Source: Amborella trichopoda
Lineage: Eukaryota > Streptophyta > Magnoliopsida > Amborellales > Amborellaceae
Assembly: GCF_000471905.2 (NCBI RefSeq)
Contig: NW_006499563.1
Location: forward strand, 3,867,372 to 3,931,371
Reading direction: 5' to 3'
Length of the DNA stretch: 64,000 nt
Shown here piece after piece: positions 1 through 11,298 of the stretch. How positions within the stretch are numbered: the first letter of the stretch is position 1; each line of letters opens with the position of its first letter. Under the pieces are notes generated by a model. That model was given only the letters and a program-made list of their open reading frames with translations. It was not told the origin of the DNA and did not search any database. Position numbers and translations under genes: made by a program.

Positions 1-204
1 ATTGCATAATAGATTTGTAACTTCTATAACTGTCTTTCTTCTTTTCTTTCCCTTCTTTTCTTTCTTCTTGGCTTGTAACTCCTTCTAATGCAATAAAAAG
101 AGTTAAACTTTGTTTGAACTGTCTTTCTTCTTTTCTTTCCCTTCTTTTTACCTTCTCCTATTCTTACTTCCTTTTTGTCGTGTATTAAGTCTTTTGAGAG
201 CATA
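1..204 (-). repeat. 3' non-coding end of element A with a pyrimidine-rich direct repeat
   Basis: This lies downstream of the A integrase end. A pyrimidine-rich segment of about 33 bp, beginning AACTGTCTTTCTTC, occurs near 28-60 and again near 118-150, about 90 bp apart. On the element strand it is purine-rich, but no polypurine tract next to an LTR can be recognised before the window ends. No gene is seen. Confidence 0.5.
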
Positions 205-1437
205 TCAAGGATAATATTTCTTTAAATATCGCCCATTAATAGGGGGCATCGCCTCCTCTCTGTCAGGATGTGCCAGTATGTAAGTTCCATTTGGTGAGAC
301 TTTCTTGGCAATAAAGGGGCCCTTCCATTTAGGTTCAAACTTCCCTTTGCACCACCCATGCATAACGATCGGCCTCTTAACGACTAGGACCAGATCCCGA
401 TGGGCGAATGAGCGAACTTTGGCTGATTTGTCAAAGGCCCTCTTAATTCTCCCTTGTTTGAGTTTGAGATTCTGTCTTTTCATCGCGAGCATCTAACTCT
501 TGATAACGAAGTTTGACTCTGTCATCTTCAGTCAATCCTTGATGTACGGCGACACGCAATGAAGGAAGTTGAATTTCATAAGACAAGACTGTTTCACCCC
601 CATAGACCAGGGAATTAAGAGTGGAATCAGTGGCACTTCGTGTGGGGGTGCGATAGGCCCACATCGCTCCGCGAAGCTTCTCATGCCAGTTCTTCTTCGT
701 CTTTGATACAGACGTCCTTAAAACGCTGCACAGGGTTTTATTGAAAGACTCAGCTAAGCCATTCTCCCGAGGGTGGTACATTGTTGAGTACTTTCACTCA
801 AGACCGAACTGGTTAACTAAGCGATGAATGTGATGACTTCTGAATTGAGGGCCATTGTCATATATAATCCGGGTAGGTATATGATATGATGCTGCATGAA
901 ATTGACAACTGCAACCTCAGGAACTTGCTTGAGTTGGACCCCTTCAGCCCATTTAGAGAAATAATCTGTTGCTGCTAGAATAAAAATATGGCCCAATGCT
1001 GGAGGGTCGATAGGTCCTACAATGCCCATACCCCATTGTGAAAAGGGCCATGACGCCACTGTATGATGTAAGGGCTCTGGAGGTTGATGAATGAGGCTCG
1101 AGGGCATCTAACACACCTGAAACCTCTTGGCATAGTTTCAGGATTCGGTAGCCATCGAAGAACAATAGGACCCTAACTTGTGTATCTGTTCATAGAGCTT
1201 AGGGCCGGACTGATGCAGTCCACAGATGCCTGAGTGTACTTCTTTCAGCACCTTATTTGCCTCTTGTGTGTCCACACATTTGAGGAGAATACCGTCAAAA
1301 GGCTGTCTGAAGAGAGCGCCTCCCTCAAGGAGGGTGTACTTGGTAGACATTCGATGCACATTATTGTGCTCGGCACGATCTTCAGGCATTCTACCATGCT
1401 TTATGAAGTTAATAATGGGCTCTCTCCAATCTTCCAC
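205..1437 (-). mobile_element. Element A integrase region
   Basis: Fossil integrase of element A. Recognisable parts in order are a His/Cys zinc-binding N-terminus (about 1,140-1,300), the central core with a GPIDPP stretch and TDYFSKWAE (about 820-1,110), a core end with YHPRENGLAESFNK (about 700-780), and a C-terminal segment with WKGPF followed by NGTYIL (about 205-400). The order and motifs match Ty3/gypsy integrases. The region is broken and not expected to be functional. Confidence 0.85.
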
Positions 1438-1671
1438 CTATTCGACTTCTGCAGATATTGGGTCGAAGAACTCTGGTTCCTGCTTCTGAATGTCATCTCC
1501 CTGACTTCTTGCCATCTCTTGTTCATCTTTAATAACCTCTTTGGAGGATAGAAGTGTCTCAAATGGGTATGGCAGGCACTCAGGAAAGAGGATTCTTTCA
1601 TCACCTGCATCAACTTCAGTTCTCAATTCAATATGTCTCCACTCTTGCACCGAGGCAGATGTGGGCCCTAG

Positions 1672-2170
1672 TTAGGATAATCGAAATGTAGCTCCGAGTT
1701 TTGCAAGTGCATAAGCCTGCGACTTTAACATCCTGAGGATATGGCTCAAGGATACATCATCAAACTGAGCCATATATGATTTAGCAGTATCATGATAAGG
1801 CTTGAGAGTATCCTTTCTCAAGTCATAGATCCCCTTAAGCTGCCGAATAACCAACTCAGAATCGCCAAAGATATTGAGCTGTTCTAAGTCTAGATCAAAG
1901 GCTATCTCAAACCCAATTACAAGGCCTGATATTCTGCCTCATTATTGGGACCAGCTTCGGTCAGAGAGAATGATAGAGGAAGTACTCCTCCTTTCAGAGT
2001 CATGAATACCACTCTGGTGCCTCCTCAATCAGATTGGAAGGCTCCATCGCAGTACATCTCCCACGCGTGAGCAAGTTCTGCACATAAACACTTCTTCATC
2101 AGGGAGGTCACTTGTTAAAGGAGGTTATGTCGGTATAAGATGAGTTGCGAGGAAATCAGCCAGATCTTGA
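1672..2170 (-). mobile_element. Element A second (archaeal-type) RNase H region
   Basis: This contains the signature IYGDSELVI-like stretch followed by QLKGIYDLRKDTLKPYHD and SLSHILRMLKSQAYALAKL. It matches the second RNase H domain found between RNase H and integrase in Tat-lineage elements, and it aligns well with the same part of element B (about 32,160-32,590). It is the main reason for the Tat assignment. The region is broken. Confidence 0.8.
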
Positions 2171-3400
2171 CGCTTGATGGCCTTTTGTGGTACATAGGTG
2201 ATGTTGAATTCAATCAGCAATGATGCCCACTTAGGAAGGCATCCCGACAATCATGGGCGTATCATGAGAAACATTACTGGATCATCTTTTGATATGAGTT
2301 TTACTTCATGACCGAGCAAGTAGTGGCGAAGCTTTTGTACCACGAAGATTAGGGCTAGGCACATTTTCTTGATAGGGGGATAATTCTTCTTAGCCCCTTG
2401 CATTCTGCGGCTGAGATAGTATAGTGCAGTCTCTTTCCCCTCGTCATTGTTTTGCATCAATAGTGCCTTGAGAGACTCATCTAGAGCGGTCACATATAGG
2501 ATGAGAGGTTTTCCCAACACTGGCGTAGAGAGCACTGGAGGGTTAAGTAAATATCGCTCGATGTCATCAACTGCTGCCTAACTTGCTTCATCCCAGACGA
2601 ATGGGGTATCTTTCTTTAATAGGTGCGTAAAAGGCTTACAGCGACCTGAGAGGTTCAAGATGAAACTGCTGATATAAGCCAATTGCCCTTGAAGGGACCG
2701 CAACTCTCTCAATGTAGTTGGTGGTGACATTTCTTGGATCACCTTGATCTTGACTGGCTCAACTTTAAGCCCTCAGTGTCTAACAATGAACCCCAAGAAC
2801 TTCCTTAGACGCACGCCAAAAGTGCATTTTAGTGGGTTCATCTTGAGCTGATGAAGGCGTAATCATTTGAACACCTTTTCATGATCTCTCATGTGAGCAT
2901 CTTTCTTTTCGTCATTGCTCTCTAATATGTGGCACTAGCATTCTTCAATCTGAAAGGTATCGTTGTGTAGCAGAAGATCCCTTTTGAAGTCAAGAATGTG
3001 GTGGTTCCTCATCTTCTGGGGCCATCTATATCTGATTTTACCCAGAGGATCCATCCATGAAGGAGAAGATCTGACAATAAGCCATGGAGTCGATGAGCAT
3101 TTCCGTAAATGGTAGCGGGAAGTCATCCTTTGGGAAAGTGGCATTCAGGTCACGAAAGTCAATGCAGACCCTAATGTTTCCATTTTTCTTCTTGACCAGT
3201 ATAACATTTTCCAGCCACTTTGGGTATTTGACTTCACGAATGAAGCCTGCTTGCCTGAGTTTGGTCACCTCAGCATCTATCTGCATTTCAAGATCAGACC
3301 TGAACGTTCTTGATTTTTTCTTGACAGGCTCGACAAATGGATTGATGCCAAGATGGTGAACTACAATTTGAGGATCTAAACCAGCCATCTCATGGTAATG
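2171..3400 (-). mobile_element. Element A reverse transcriptase and RNase H region
   Basis: Reverse transcriptase is recognised from the segment KKKNGNIRVCIDFRDLN, followed by DFPLPF and FSFMDG (about 3,038-3,388). RNase H is recognised from the segment with YYLSRRMQGAKKNYPPIKK and QKLRHYLLGHEV (about 2,251-2,535). Order and spacing match element B at 30.9-32.0 kb. The region is broken in several places and is a fossil. Confidence 0.85.
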
Positions 3401-4699
3401 CCTTCCCGGTTTGCTTGCACAAAGGGAGTAAATCTCTTCGTCTCTTCTAGAGACATATTTGCCAAGATGAAAGTGGGTTTGGGGTCAACTTCATCCCCTA
3501 GATTTATCTCCTAGAGTTCATCAGTCGTGGCTTGGACGCCTTCTTCCCATTCTTCTGAGGCTTCCTGCAACTCGTCATCATTGGCTTCAGAGGTCTTCTC
3601 ATTAACTTCCAATGAAGAGACCCATACTCTTGACATTTCTTCCTTTAGCCAGAATTTTCTATGGAACATGACTCTTATGTCCTCATCTTGTTTACTAATG
3701 AAATGATCAACTTTGAGTAGGGCCGATGTATCAAGTAGAGGGAATTTATTCTGTGGTAGTTGGGATGGCTACGGCTCAGTAATTGTACAGACAGTCAGCG
3801 CATCATGAGGACTTTCTTGATGCTCCCCTGTGTCCCCCATGAGTATAGGTAATGCAGTAGGTTGCAGTGTTTTCCCTGATCTAAGGCTCATTTTCCCCAT
3901 GCTGGGTGATGTTTCTGAGACTTGCAGCATGTGACAAATTTCTTGAAAATAGAAGCTTTGCCCTCTTGATTCTCTCGGCATGTGCTCATAGTCGGGCTCT
4001 AGGGGCCACTGGGTTTCTTCAGCTTTGAATTCTTTCGCTTCTCAATAGTAGATGATGGCTTTGATTTGCTCGAGTTGCCAAGGCATCAGCAACTGTTAAG
4101 AATCTAGCCGCTTGGGCTAACATCTTTCTCAGCCGCCTTCAGTGCGTCCGGCTTATAGTGGTCCCTTCGAGTTCTTTATCGAGGGCCTCGTAGTCTAGAC
4201 ATTCTCAAATTGTACCTGCAGAAGACATAGAGGAGGAAGGGGAAGAAGAAGAAGGGTGGTAGGTGAGGGACTTTTAGGGCTATTCCCCTCATCAGACCGC
4301 TTTAGTCAACTTTTTATGTCATCACCAGAGTTGGACGTGTGTAGGGAGTCTTTTAGGTCTTTCCCCAGCTTAGACCGTTAGGGGGTGCTTTTAATGTTGT
4401 CACCCTCATTGGACGTTCTCCTAGTAAAGGATGGCCCAGGGATGTCCTCTTGGTGAGATGAGGGAATAAGGATAATTGTGTCGAGGATGAAGTCCTATAA
4501 GGTGGGCAATGAGGGAAGAGGCCTGAGAAATTCTTGCTCGACTGACGATTGAGGAACCTTGTTCTTTCGTCAAGTAGCCCTTAGGGCCCGTCTCATCCTG
4601 GTTGCCTTGGGAGGTGCTTGATTTGTCTTGCTAAGTTTGTGAATAGCCCTAGCTTGATGAACTGCCTCTCGCTTTTAAGGATTTAGGTTTGCTCCACCC
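3401..4699 (-). mobile_element. Element A region between leader and reverse transcriptase
   Basis: This aligns with the gag-to-RT linker of element B (about 29,240-30,870): both share an acidic stretch before RT and a Ser/Pro-rich stretch further upstream. No protease active-site motif could be recognised with confidence. The region is broken. Confidence 0.55.
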
Positions 4700-6580
4700 G
4701 TGATAAACTCTCCATGGTTGGGAAGTCAAGGGCTCAACAGGGTCTGAGGCACCATGACATTGACCGTTTCTTCTGGTAGGTCAGAGCCAGATGGAGCAAT
4801 GGGCTTCCAAGGTTGGCGAGTTGGGCATGGCAAGTCAGTCTGCAGGGGCTTAGCTTGCCCCAACTGGACTCGAGCCTTGTATGCCGATCTTGTGAGGACC
4901 GGTTCTCGACGGTCTTAGGACTATGGTTTCTTGGCAGTGACGACCTAGCAATACTCTCGGACTCACTCAGGTTCTGGAGTTTGAAGAGCGAAAAAGGGGT
5001 TACGTGGCAAGAGGTCATCAAGGGTGTTGACCTAGACCTCCTTGGAGGCTTCTTTGGTCAGGATCTGAAGGCCTCTCTTTTTCTTAGTCCTAAGACAATT
5101 GTGGACTTCGCTCTAGAACCGAGCCTGAGACCAGGACTGTCCCGCCTTCTTTGAACACGCAAGGGCTGTGTCTATGAGCTGGAGCAGAGAGTAGGGTCCA
5201 AGGACAGAAGGCCACCCGGGTTTCTGCCTTGGAGGCTAGAGGCCTCTGTTTGACATCAGGCCATTGCCCCGAATTCCTTTATGAGGCCTGAGTGCACAGT
5301 TGACCTGGAACTAGCTCAAGATGGTACTCTTAGGGAATACCTTTGAGTACCAGGGCTCGAGGTACTTGCTTGGTGAGAGAGGGCTAGTTCAAGACTCTTC
5401 TTGAGTCAGGATAGGGGGAAAACTTGCAAAAGCGGTGCATGTGCACCTTTAGGGTTAGCCGTCCAGGTGACTTAGGGGTCAACCCAAGCTCGGTCGACAG
5501 GTTCGAACAGAAGTGGCCGAGACCTGTGAGCTTGTGTCTAAGAGGGACCGGGCGGGAGCCCACCTCTCACAGGGTGAAACTGTGTGTGCTGGGAGGGAGG
5601 ACGACGTTGTTGACCCTCCTGTGCTCGAGCTGACATAGAGCTAGTGCTGCCCTAAGCTGTGGAAAGCAAATGGATGATGCACGCAGGGTTCAGCCCAGGA
5701 AGGCCTAACCCTGGATGCGAGCTTAAGGCAACATGAAGGTTTCCCCAAGATGCAGCTCAAGTGGATGGACCACGAGCCGGTAAGTATGTGCGAGAGGTAG
5801 AGGCCATAGGGTCTCCACCTCAGTGTATCGAGCCTCTAGGTGTAGGGGTTCGAAGTGGTGAAGGAGTATGGGAGGTTGCCTTGCGGCGAACCTTAGAAGC
5901 AATGTCAACCTACTTGCCTTTCGCGAAAGTTGGGGGGGTAGCATTTCGGCGTGCCTCAGGAACATGACCGGCAAGAGACTTGCCTGTAGCAGGGTTTGTG
6001 TTGTGTGTAGAAGCAGATGTGCCACTGATGCAAGGCGCCCCCAGGGCGAGGAAGCGGGGAGTCAGGGACCTTTAAGTCCCCTCTCGCACCATCCCAAGAA
6101 AGAACCTGGGAGCCAGATTGTGAGTCGCGACTTAGCAAGAGAGTAGGAAATGAAGCTTGAGCAGTTCACTTTCCTGGGACAGTCACGAATGCAGGGATAA
6201 GGAGGTCCCCGCTCAGATGAATGGGTTAAACAACCCAGATGCTATAGAAATTAATGCAGAAAGTAAAAGAGGATAATGGTCAAACAAGAGCGAACCAACT
6301 AAGGGGTAGTATATCCCTAGTGGAGTCACCAAGCTGGTTATCGATTTCGCTCTTCAGATCTAGATGATCAGGCGGCACGTATATCAGATTTTTAGTGAAC
6401 CTGAGATTTGAGATCGCTCTTTCAGAACCTTGCTCAAGAGCAAGGGCAGGACTGCCAACCGATGAGAGAAGAATTTAAGGTGGGTTCGCGACTTACTCAG
6501 GTTGGCTCGTGTGGGTGACTGTTAATCACATCGGAAAGCCCACCAGCTACTTTAGCTGGTTCGAAATTACCTTCCTTGAC
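4700..6580 (-). mobile_element. Element A 5' leader
   Basis: GC-rich sequence between the LTR and the coding part. Segments near 5,420-5,640 and 5,960-6,560 match, in reverse complement, the leaders of elements D (14,024-14,768) and B (25,663-26,830). Short open frames occur on both strands but none looks like a conserved protein. Long leaders of this kind are known in Tat/Ogre-type elements. Confidence 0.6.
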
Positions 6581-9082
6581 GTATAATCTCCTTGTTTTTC
6601 TGTACAGCACTTCTATAGTTAGTTTGCAAGACAAGTGGGTTGAAGAGACCCACCCTTATCTTAGGGCAATGCACATTCATGTGGCTAAGAATGTGAGAGG
6701 TTAAGATGATTGAGTGGAAGCTTCGAGCAAAGGTCCAAAAGAGAAGAAAAATTGATGATGAGACAAGACTAGCTTGATAGCTGGACAATGACCGACTCGG
6801 AGTGGTAGCAAGACGGGCATGGTACTCAAGACCAACACAGTGGTAAGATTACTCAAAACTGAGGCCGGTATGGCGGTACTAGGCTAGGTCAATCCTCAAT
6901 CAAGTAAGAAGAAGAGAGAATGAAGATAAAGCACAAGATGGGGGAGAGATAGGGTCCTGACGGCTCTGGGCGTCGCTACCCACTATCGTGGAGTAACAGT
7001 GTCATGGCCCTTGAACGGCGCTAGACACTACTGGTCACGACATGAGCAGAAATAAGGAACTACAGACGAAACTAGGCATTGCCATTGACAGCACAAGAAG
7101 GCATCTCACCCCTGCATGGGCAGCTATAGCCTCTCGTGAAGCACGAGGCAATAGCCATATGTGAAGCACATGATGATAGTTCCAATAAGGTGCACGGCAG
7201 TAGGCATGGGACGCAAGGGGAGCGGCGATGAGCACTGAACACATAAAGGACGCTCGCAAACAACGATAGGCACTGTGCACATGAAGAAAGCTCGCGGGCA
7301 TCAATAGTCTTCGCCGAGACCTCTCACAGGCAGCGACAGGCTTCATCGTCTTTTACAAGTGTGGAACGGGGGAAGACCCTGTGGGTAGCAATGAGTTTCA
7401 CCATCTGCGCTCTTCACTGAGGTGTCCAGGATGCGTTTGCTGATGTAAATGATCAGCACTGTCTGCAAGCCTTGCCGGGAGGTAGAGATAGACGAACAGA
7501 AGGATAAGGAGGCTCCCGCATGATACTGCCATTGCCATGCGCGACCTGTGAGACCACAGGAGAGGCATGCACGGCACTTCCACTGCCCTGCCTGACCTCT
7601 GAGGGGAGCTCAGACGGAGAAGAGGAACTTGAAAGGGGGGAAAGGGAGAGATGAAAAGAAAAAGAAGAGAAAGAAGATTTATCTCAAGCCTGAGGGTACT
7701 GGTCTAAAAGTTTCTCTCACCTTACTCTCTCTCTCCAAACGTAACACAACAATGAGAAGAAATTGAAACTGTATGAAGTAAAAACTCTCTCTTTGTGTAT
7801 TCTGTGTGTGTTTGTATTGCCTCCGCATACAATGATGGTACGTAGTGTATATAGAATTTGCCCAAACATGGGTGGATGATCAAAAGTAACCCTAATTACT
7901 GGAATTAAGATTAAATTGAATTAAAATAAATTAGAAAATAGGGTGTAAAATGATAGATTTGCCCCTTTCTACCAATTTGTGGAATTTAAGAACAGTCGTT
8001 GTGTTGTCCTAGAACTTACGTGATCTTTCATGGATGATCTGAGGTCATTCTGATGTCAGGTTGGTCGAAAGATGATTGTTTTCTTGTAAGGCTCGACATG
8101 GCGATCTATTTGATACCAACTTTGGGCCATGGATTATGGTTTTAGGGCATGATCATGTGACTTGAAATTTGAATAAATCTTGAAACTTCGGATCGAGTGT
8201 GTCTTCGTCACGATCGCGGGGCAATAAACGCAGCTCGATTTTGTGTCTGGATGAAGGTTTTGTAACTTAGGAATTTTTGCTGGAATTTGGAATTCTAGTG
8301 ACCTAATTTATAGTTTCTTTGTCGGCTTCATGCGCAAAATCTGACCGTTCTCAAGTACGGGGTTCGGGTCAGAGATAGCCCAAAACCTTATGCATGTGAT
8401 GGAATTAGTCTCGCGTTGATAGGGCTCTCGAGCAACGTAATTTGGTAGCTCGAGAGAAGCACGATGCTGCTGATTTTCCTATACTTTCTTCACAGATCAG
8501 CAACTTTTCTCTAGATTTTATTCGCTTTCAAGCGTCGTCATGGGGCGTGCCACATATCGAAACGCTTGTCTTGATGAGACGACTACGCTCACAAAATTTG
8601 GGGTTGATCCGACCTCAGACGAGTGAGATATGAGAGTTGAAAGTTATTGGTTGTGACTGTCCCTTCATTGGTGTGCAGTTGCAGGGTGGCCGCACGGGAA
8701 TAGCTTGCGACTTCTCCTGTTTCACTCCTTTTCCTATAACGTCTTCCTGGAATGTCCGTTCAAGCTGAAAATTGACCCATGGGTTTTTTCAATCGTGTTG
8801 GATCCAATTGTGCTGGTCTCACAAAAAAATGAGACGCCAAAAATGTAGTTGTAGTTATAGGGTCTGTTTCAGGGTGCTAGAGGCTGATTCTACCGGAACT
8901 GTTGCTCAGTCTACACTACCTTAGACATGTTGGAATGTGACCAAACTTGGCAAGAGACTTTTGAGAGTGCTCATGAAGATCTTGGCCAGTTTTGGGGCTA
9001 TTCTGAGACAGTCAGAATTTCCATTGTTTACTAGGCTTTTATTGAGCGGGGACCCCATGATGTTGAAAAATATCTTCCAATA
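6581..9082 (-). mobile_element. Element A 5' LTR
   Basis: About 2.5 kb. The start, at 9,082 on the minus strand, is shared in position with the LTR starts at 14,023, 18,487, 22,456 (plus) and about 43,484. The segment 7,660-9,082 closely matches 42,020-43,484. The end near 6,581 is inferred from where the copies share a short ACA-like end followed by leader sequence. No convincing primer-binding site was found, so that end is uncertain by tens of bases. Confidence 0.65.
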
Positions 9083-10570
9083 GCGTGAGTGTTGAGTCCA
9101 GCTTGATCGGCAAACTTGGTCTCCGATAGGTCAATCATGTTTTGCTCCAATAATAATCGGAGTAGTGCTAGAACCTATTCTTTTTCAAAAGGGTAGACTT
9201 TATTCATATGCTTGGCCTAATAATCATCTCGATTAACGCTCGCAGGTAGGGGTACCTAGTTGTATGATTGTTGCTCCTTGCCTGCCTAAGGCATTGTCTT
9301 TACTATTCCTACCCCTTTGGAGAGGCCCAAAGTGTGAGAGGCATCCTTCTTTGGATCGCTTACGATGACAGCTACACTGATTATTCCTTTTTGTGGGTTG
9401 CCCCTAGCGTTGGTTAGGGAATTACCGTTGCCCCAATTATTTCTTGAGCTCGAAGACCATTTTCGTGATGTGCCATGGTGGCGTGGCAGAATTTCTATGC
9501 GAATTGACTTAGAGATCAGCTCGGACATGGAGGTCAGATTGGAGGCATCAACATGTAGAGCAATCCCGAGTCCCATGTTTCTCACGCATGTCTAGACTAC
9601 TTCCTTTTCAGGCATGGGATTAGGATGGCGAGCAGCCAAATCTCTCCATCTCGCTATGAATTGGTCCACGGGTTCATCAGGTTCCTGGGTTAAGGTGAGA
9701 AGCTCGATGGTTTAGACCTCCCTCTCGACCTCATAAAAACATTGATGGAACAGTTTCTCCATTTCCTCTAGGTATGTATTGAATTTGGGGGAAGCCGAGC
9801 ATAGCACTGAAAGGCTAGGCGATCAAGAGGTTCAACAAATTGACATAGGCGGAGTCTCCCATCAGCCACTATCTCTCAACATGCTGCTTGAAAATGCTCG
9901 ATATGCTGGTGTTGGGAGGTCATACCATTGAACAAGGGAAACTTCTCTTTCTTATAGTCTAAGGGAAACAAAACCTGATCAATGTAAGAGGGATACAACT
10001 TTTGGTAAAGTGTTCTCCCCTATATTCCAGGGATTTGTCTGTTCTTCTGACTGTGAGTCACCATAGCATCGATGTCTGCCTATGAGACGGGTTGAGGGAT
10101 AGAATTATCCTATGAGGCCGAAAGAGGAGGCAACCTTAGAGCTGCACCGTCCGAATGATGGGAGTTGGCCTCATGATAGGATACATTTACTGGGGACCGC
10201 ATGTGTTCTATGCGATCAATCTCTCCATCATGGCACCCACCATCTGTTCAAACTTATCCATGCAATCTTCCTGAGAGTCACTCAGTTCATTTACAATCCT
10301 AACTAACCGTTTCCCCAAGGATGTCAGCCTTAGGTGCAGTTGAGGGCAACCGAGGTTGGTGGGTCACACGTGGCAGATTGGTCAACAGGGGCGGGGCTCA
10401 GCATGCCCCGACTGAACTTGGGTCTTATATGCCGACTGTGTGAGAACTGGTTCTTGACGATCTTGAGACAGTGGCTGCTGGATGGTCGGGTCATCTTCTA
10501 CGACACTGACCACGGTGTAGGATTCTTGCACTTCCTCTTCAAGATTTGTCATCTGAAAGGGTAGAAGGGA
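9083..10570 (-). mobile_element. Element C gag region
   Basis: Minus-strand fossil gag of the retrotransposon-gag type. A conserved stretch at 9,286-9,585 (LHVDASNLTSMSELISKSIRIE) matches gag of B near 28,200-28,280. The segment 9,620-9,800 matches the capsid part of B at 27,990-28,140, and 10,080-10,300 matches the N-terminal part of B near 27,490-27,730. It is broken. Confidence 0.75.
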
Positions 10571-11298
10571 TTCTGGTGAAGAGGGTCATCAGAGGTGGGT
10601 GCCCCGACTGTCTTTGTAGCTTCCCTAGTTAGGATTTACCGACCCTTGTCGTGCTTGGCATTGAGGCTTTGATGAACCTCATGTTAGAATTACGATTGGG
10701 ACTGTGGCTGATAGGCCCTTCTTGCACAAGAGAGAGCCATCTCCATTAGGTGAAGCAACGAGTGTGGGCCAGGAACTGGGTCAACCTAGGTGGGGAGGAC
10801 AAAGGACTTGATCTCCCATCAAGTCTTTTCCCTGACCTCTCTTATGGCCTCCAGAGGCATGACTGAGATGACGGGGATGGTTCAAGATGGTACTCTTGAA
10901 GAAAGTCTTCGAGTAGCAAGGCTTGAGGTGCTTGCCCGAAAGAGAAGGGACAGCCAAGGAAGGGTCAACTCATGAAGATGCCAGAGTCGGGAACAAGGAG
11001 CGGCAATTTGGGAAGGCGGCTCTGGTTAGTTGCCTCAATCTCGCCCTCCAAGTCGAGATGACCTAGGGGCATGGGTCTCAGGTTTCGAGGAAAACCCGAG
11101 ACTTGAGATCGCTCTCTCGGGAACATTGTTAAAGAACAAGAGCAGGTACACGAACCAGTGAGGGAGGAATTTTTTGTGAGGTGGAACACACCTCACCTGG
11201 GTCCGGGACTTACTCAGGCTGGCTAGCTTTGGTGCCCTCTTAGATCATGAAGAAAGCCCCCCAATCCTACAACTGGTTCGAAATCGTCTCCCTTGACC
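10571..11298 (-). mobile_element. Element C leader
   Basis: Non-coding. It aligns in reverse complement with B from 25,663 onward (shared stretches near 11,000-11,290) and with A near 5,300-5,340. It is shorter than the leaders of A and B. No conserved open frame is seen. Confidence 0.55.

Larger units (their letters stand above)
1..9082 (-). mobile_element. Element A: Ty3/gypsy, Tat lineage, broken, runs off left edge
   Basis: A minus-strand LTR retrotransposon. Reading from its 5' end, it has an LTR (9,082 to about 6,581), a long non-coding leader (to about 4,700), then pol with reverse transcriptase, RNase H, a second RNase H and integrase, ending near 205. A short 3' non-coding stretch reaches the window edge. 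I place it in the Tat lineage because an extra RNase H domain lies between the usual RNase H and integrase. No gag is seen between leader and pol, although the related element B has one there. The copy is broken many times (roughly a dozen or more) and is a fossil. Its 5' LTR begins inside the gag of element C, so A is the youngest member of the nest. The LTR boundary next to the leader is inferred by comparing copies and is approximate. Confidence 0.85.
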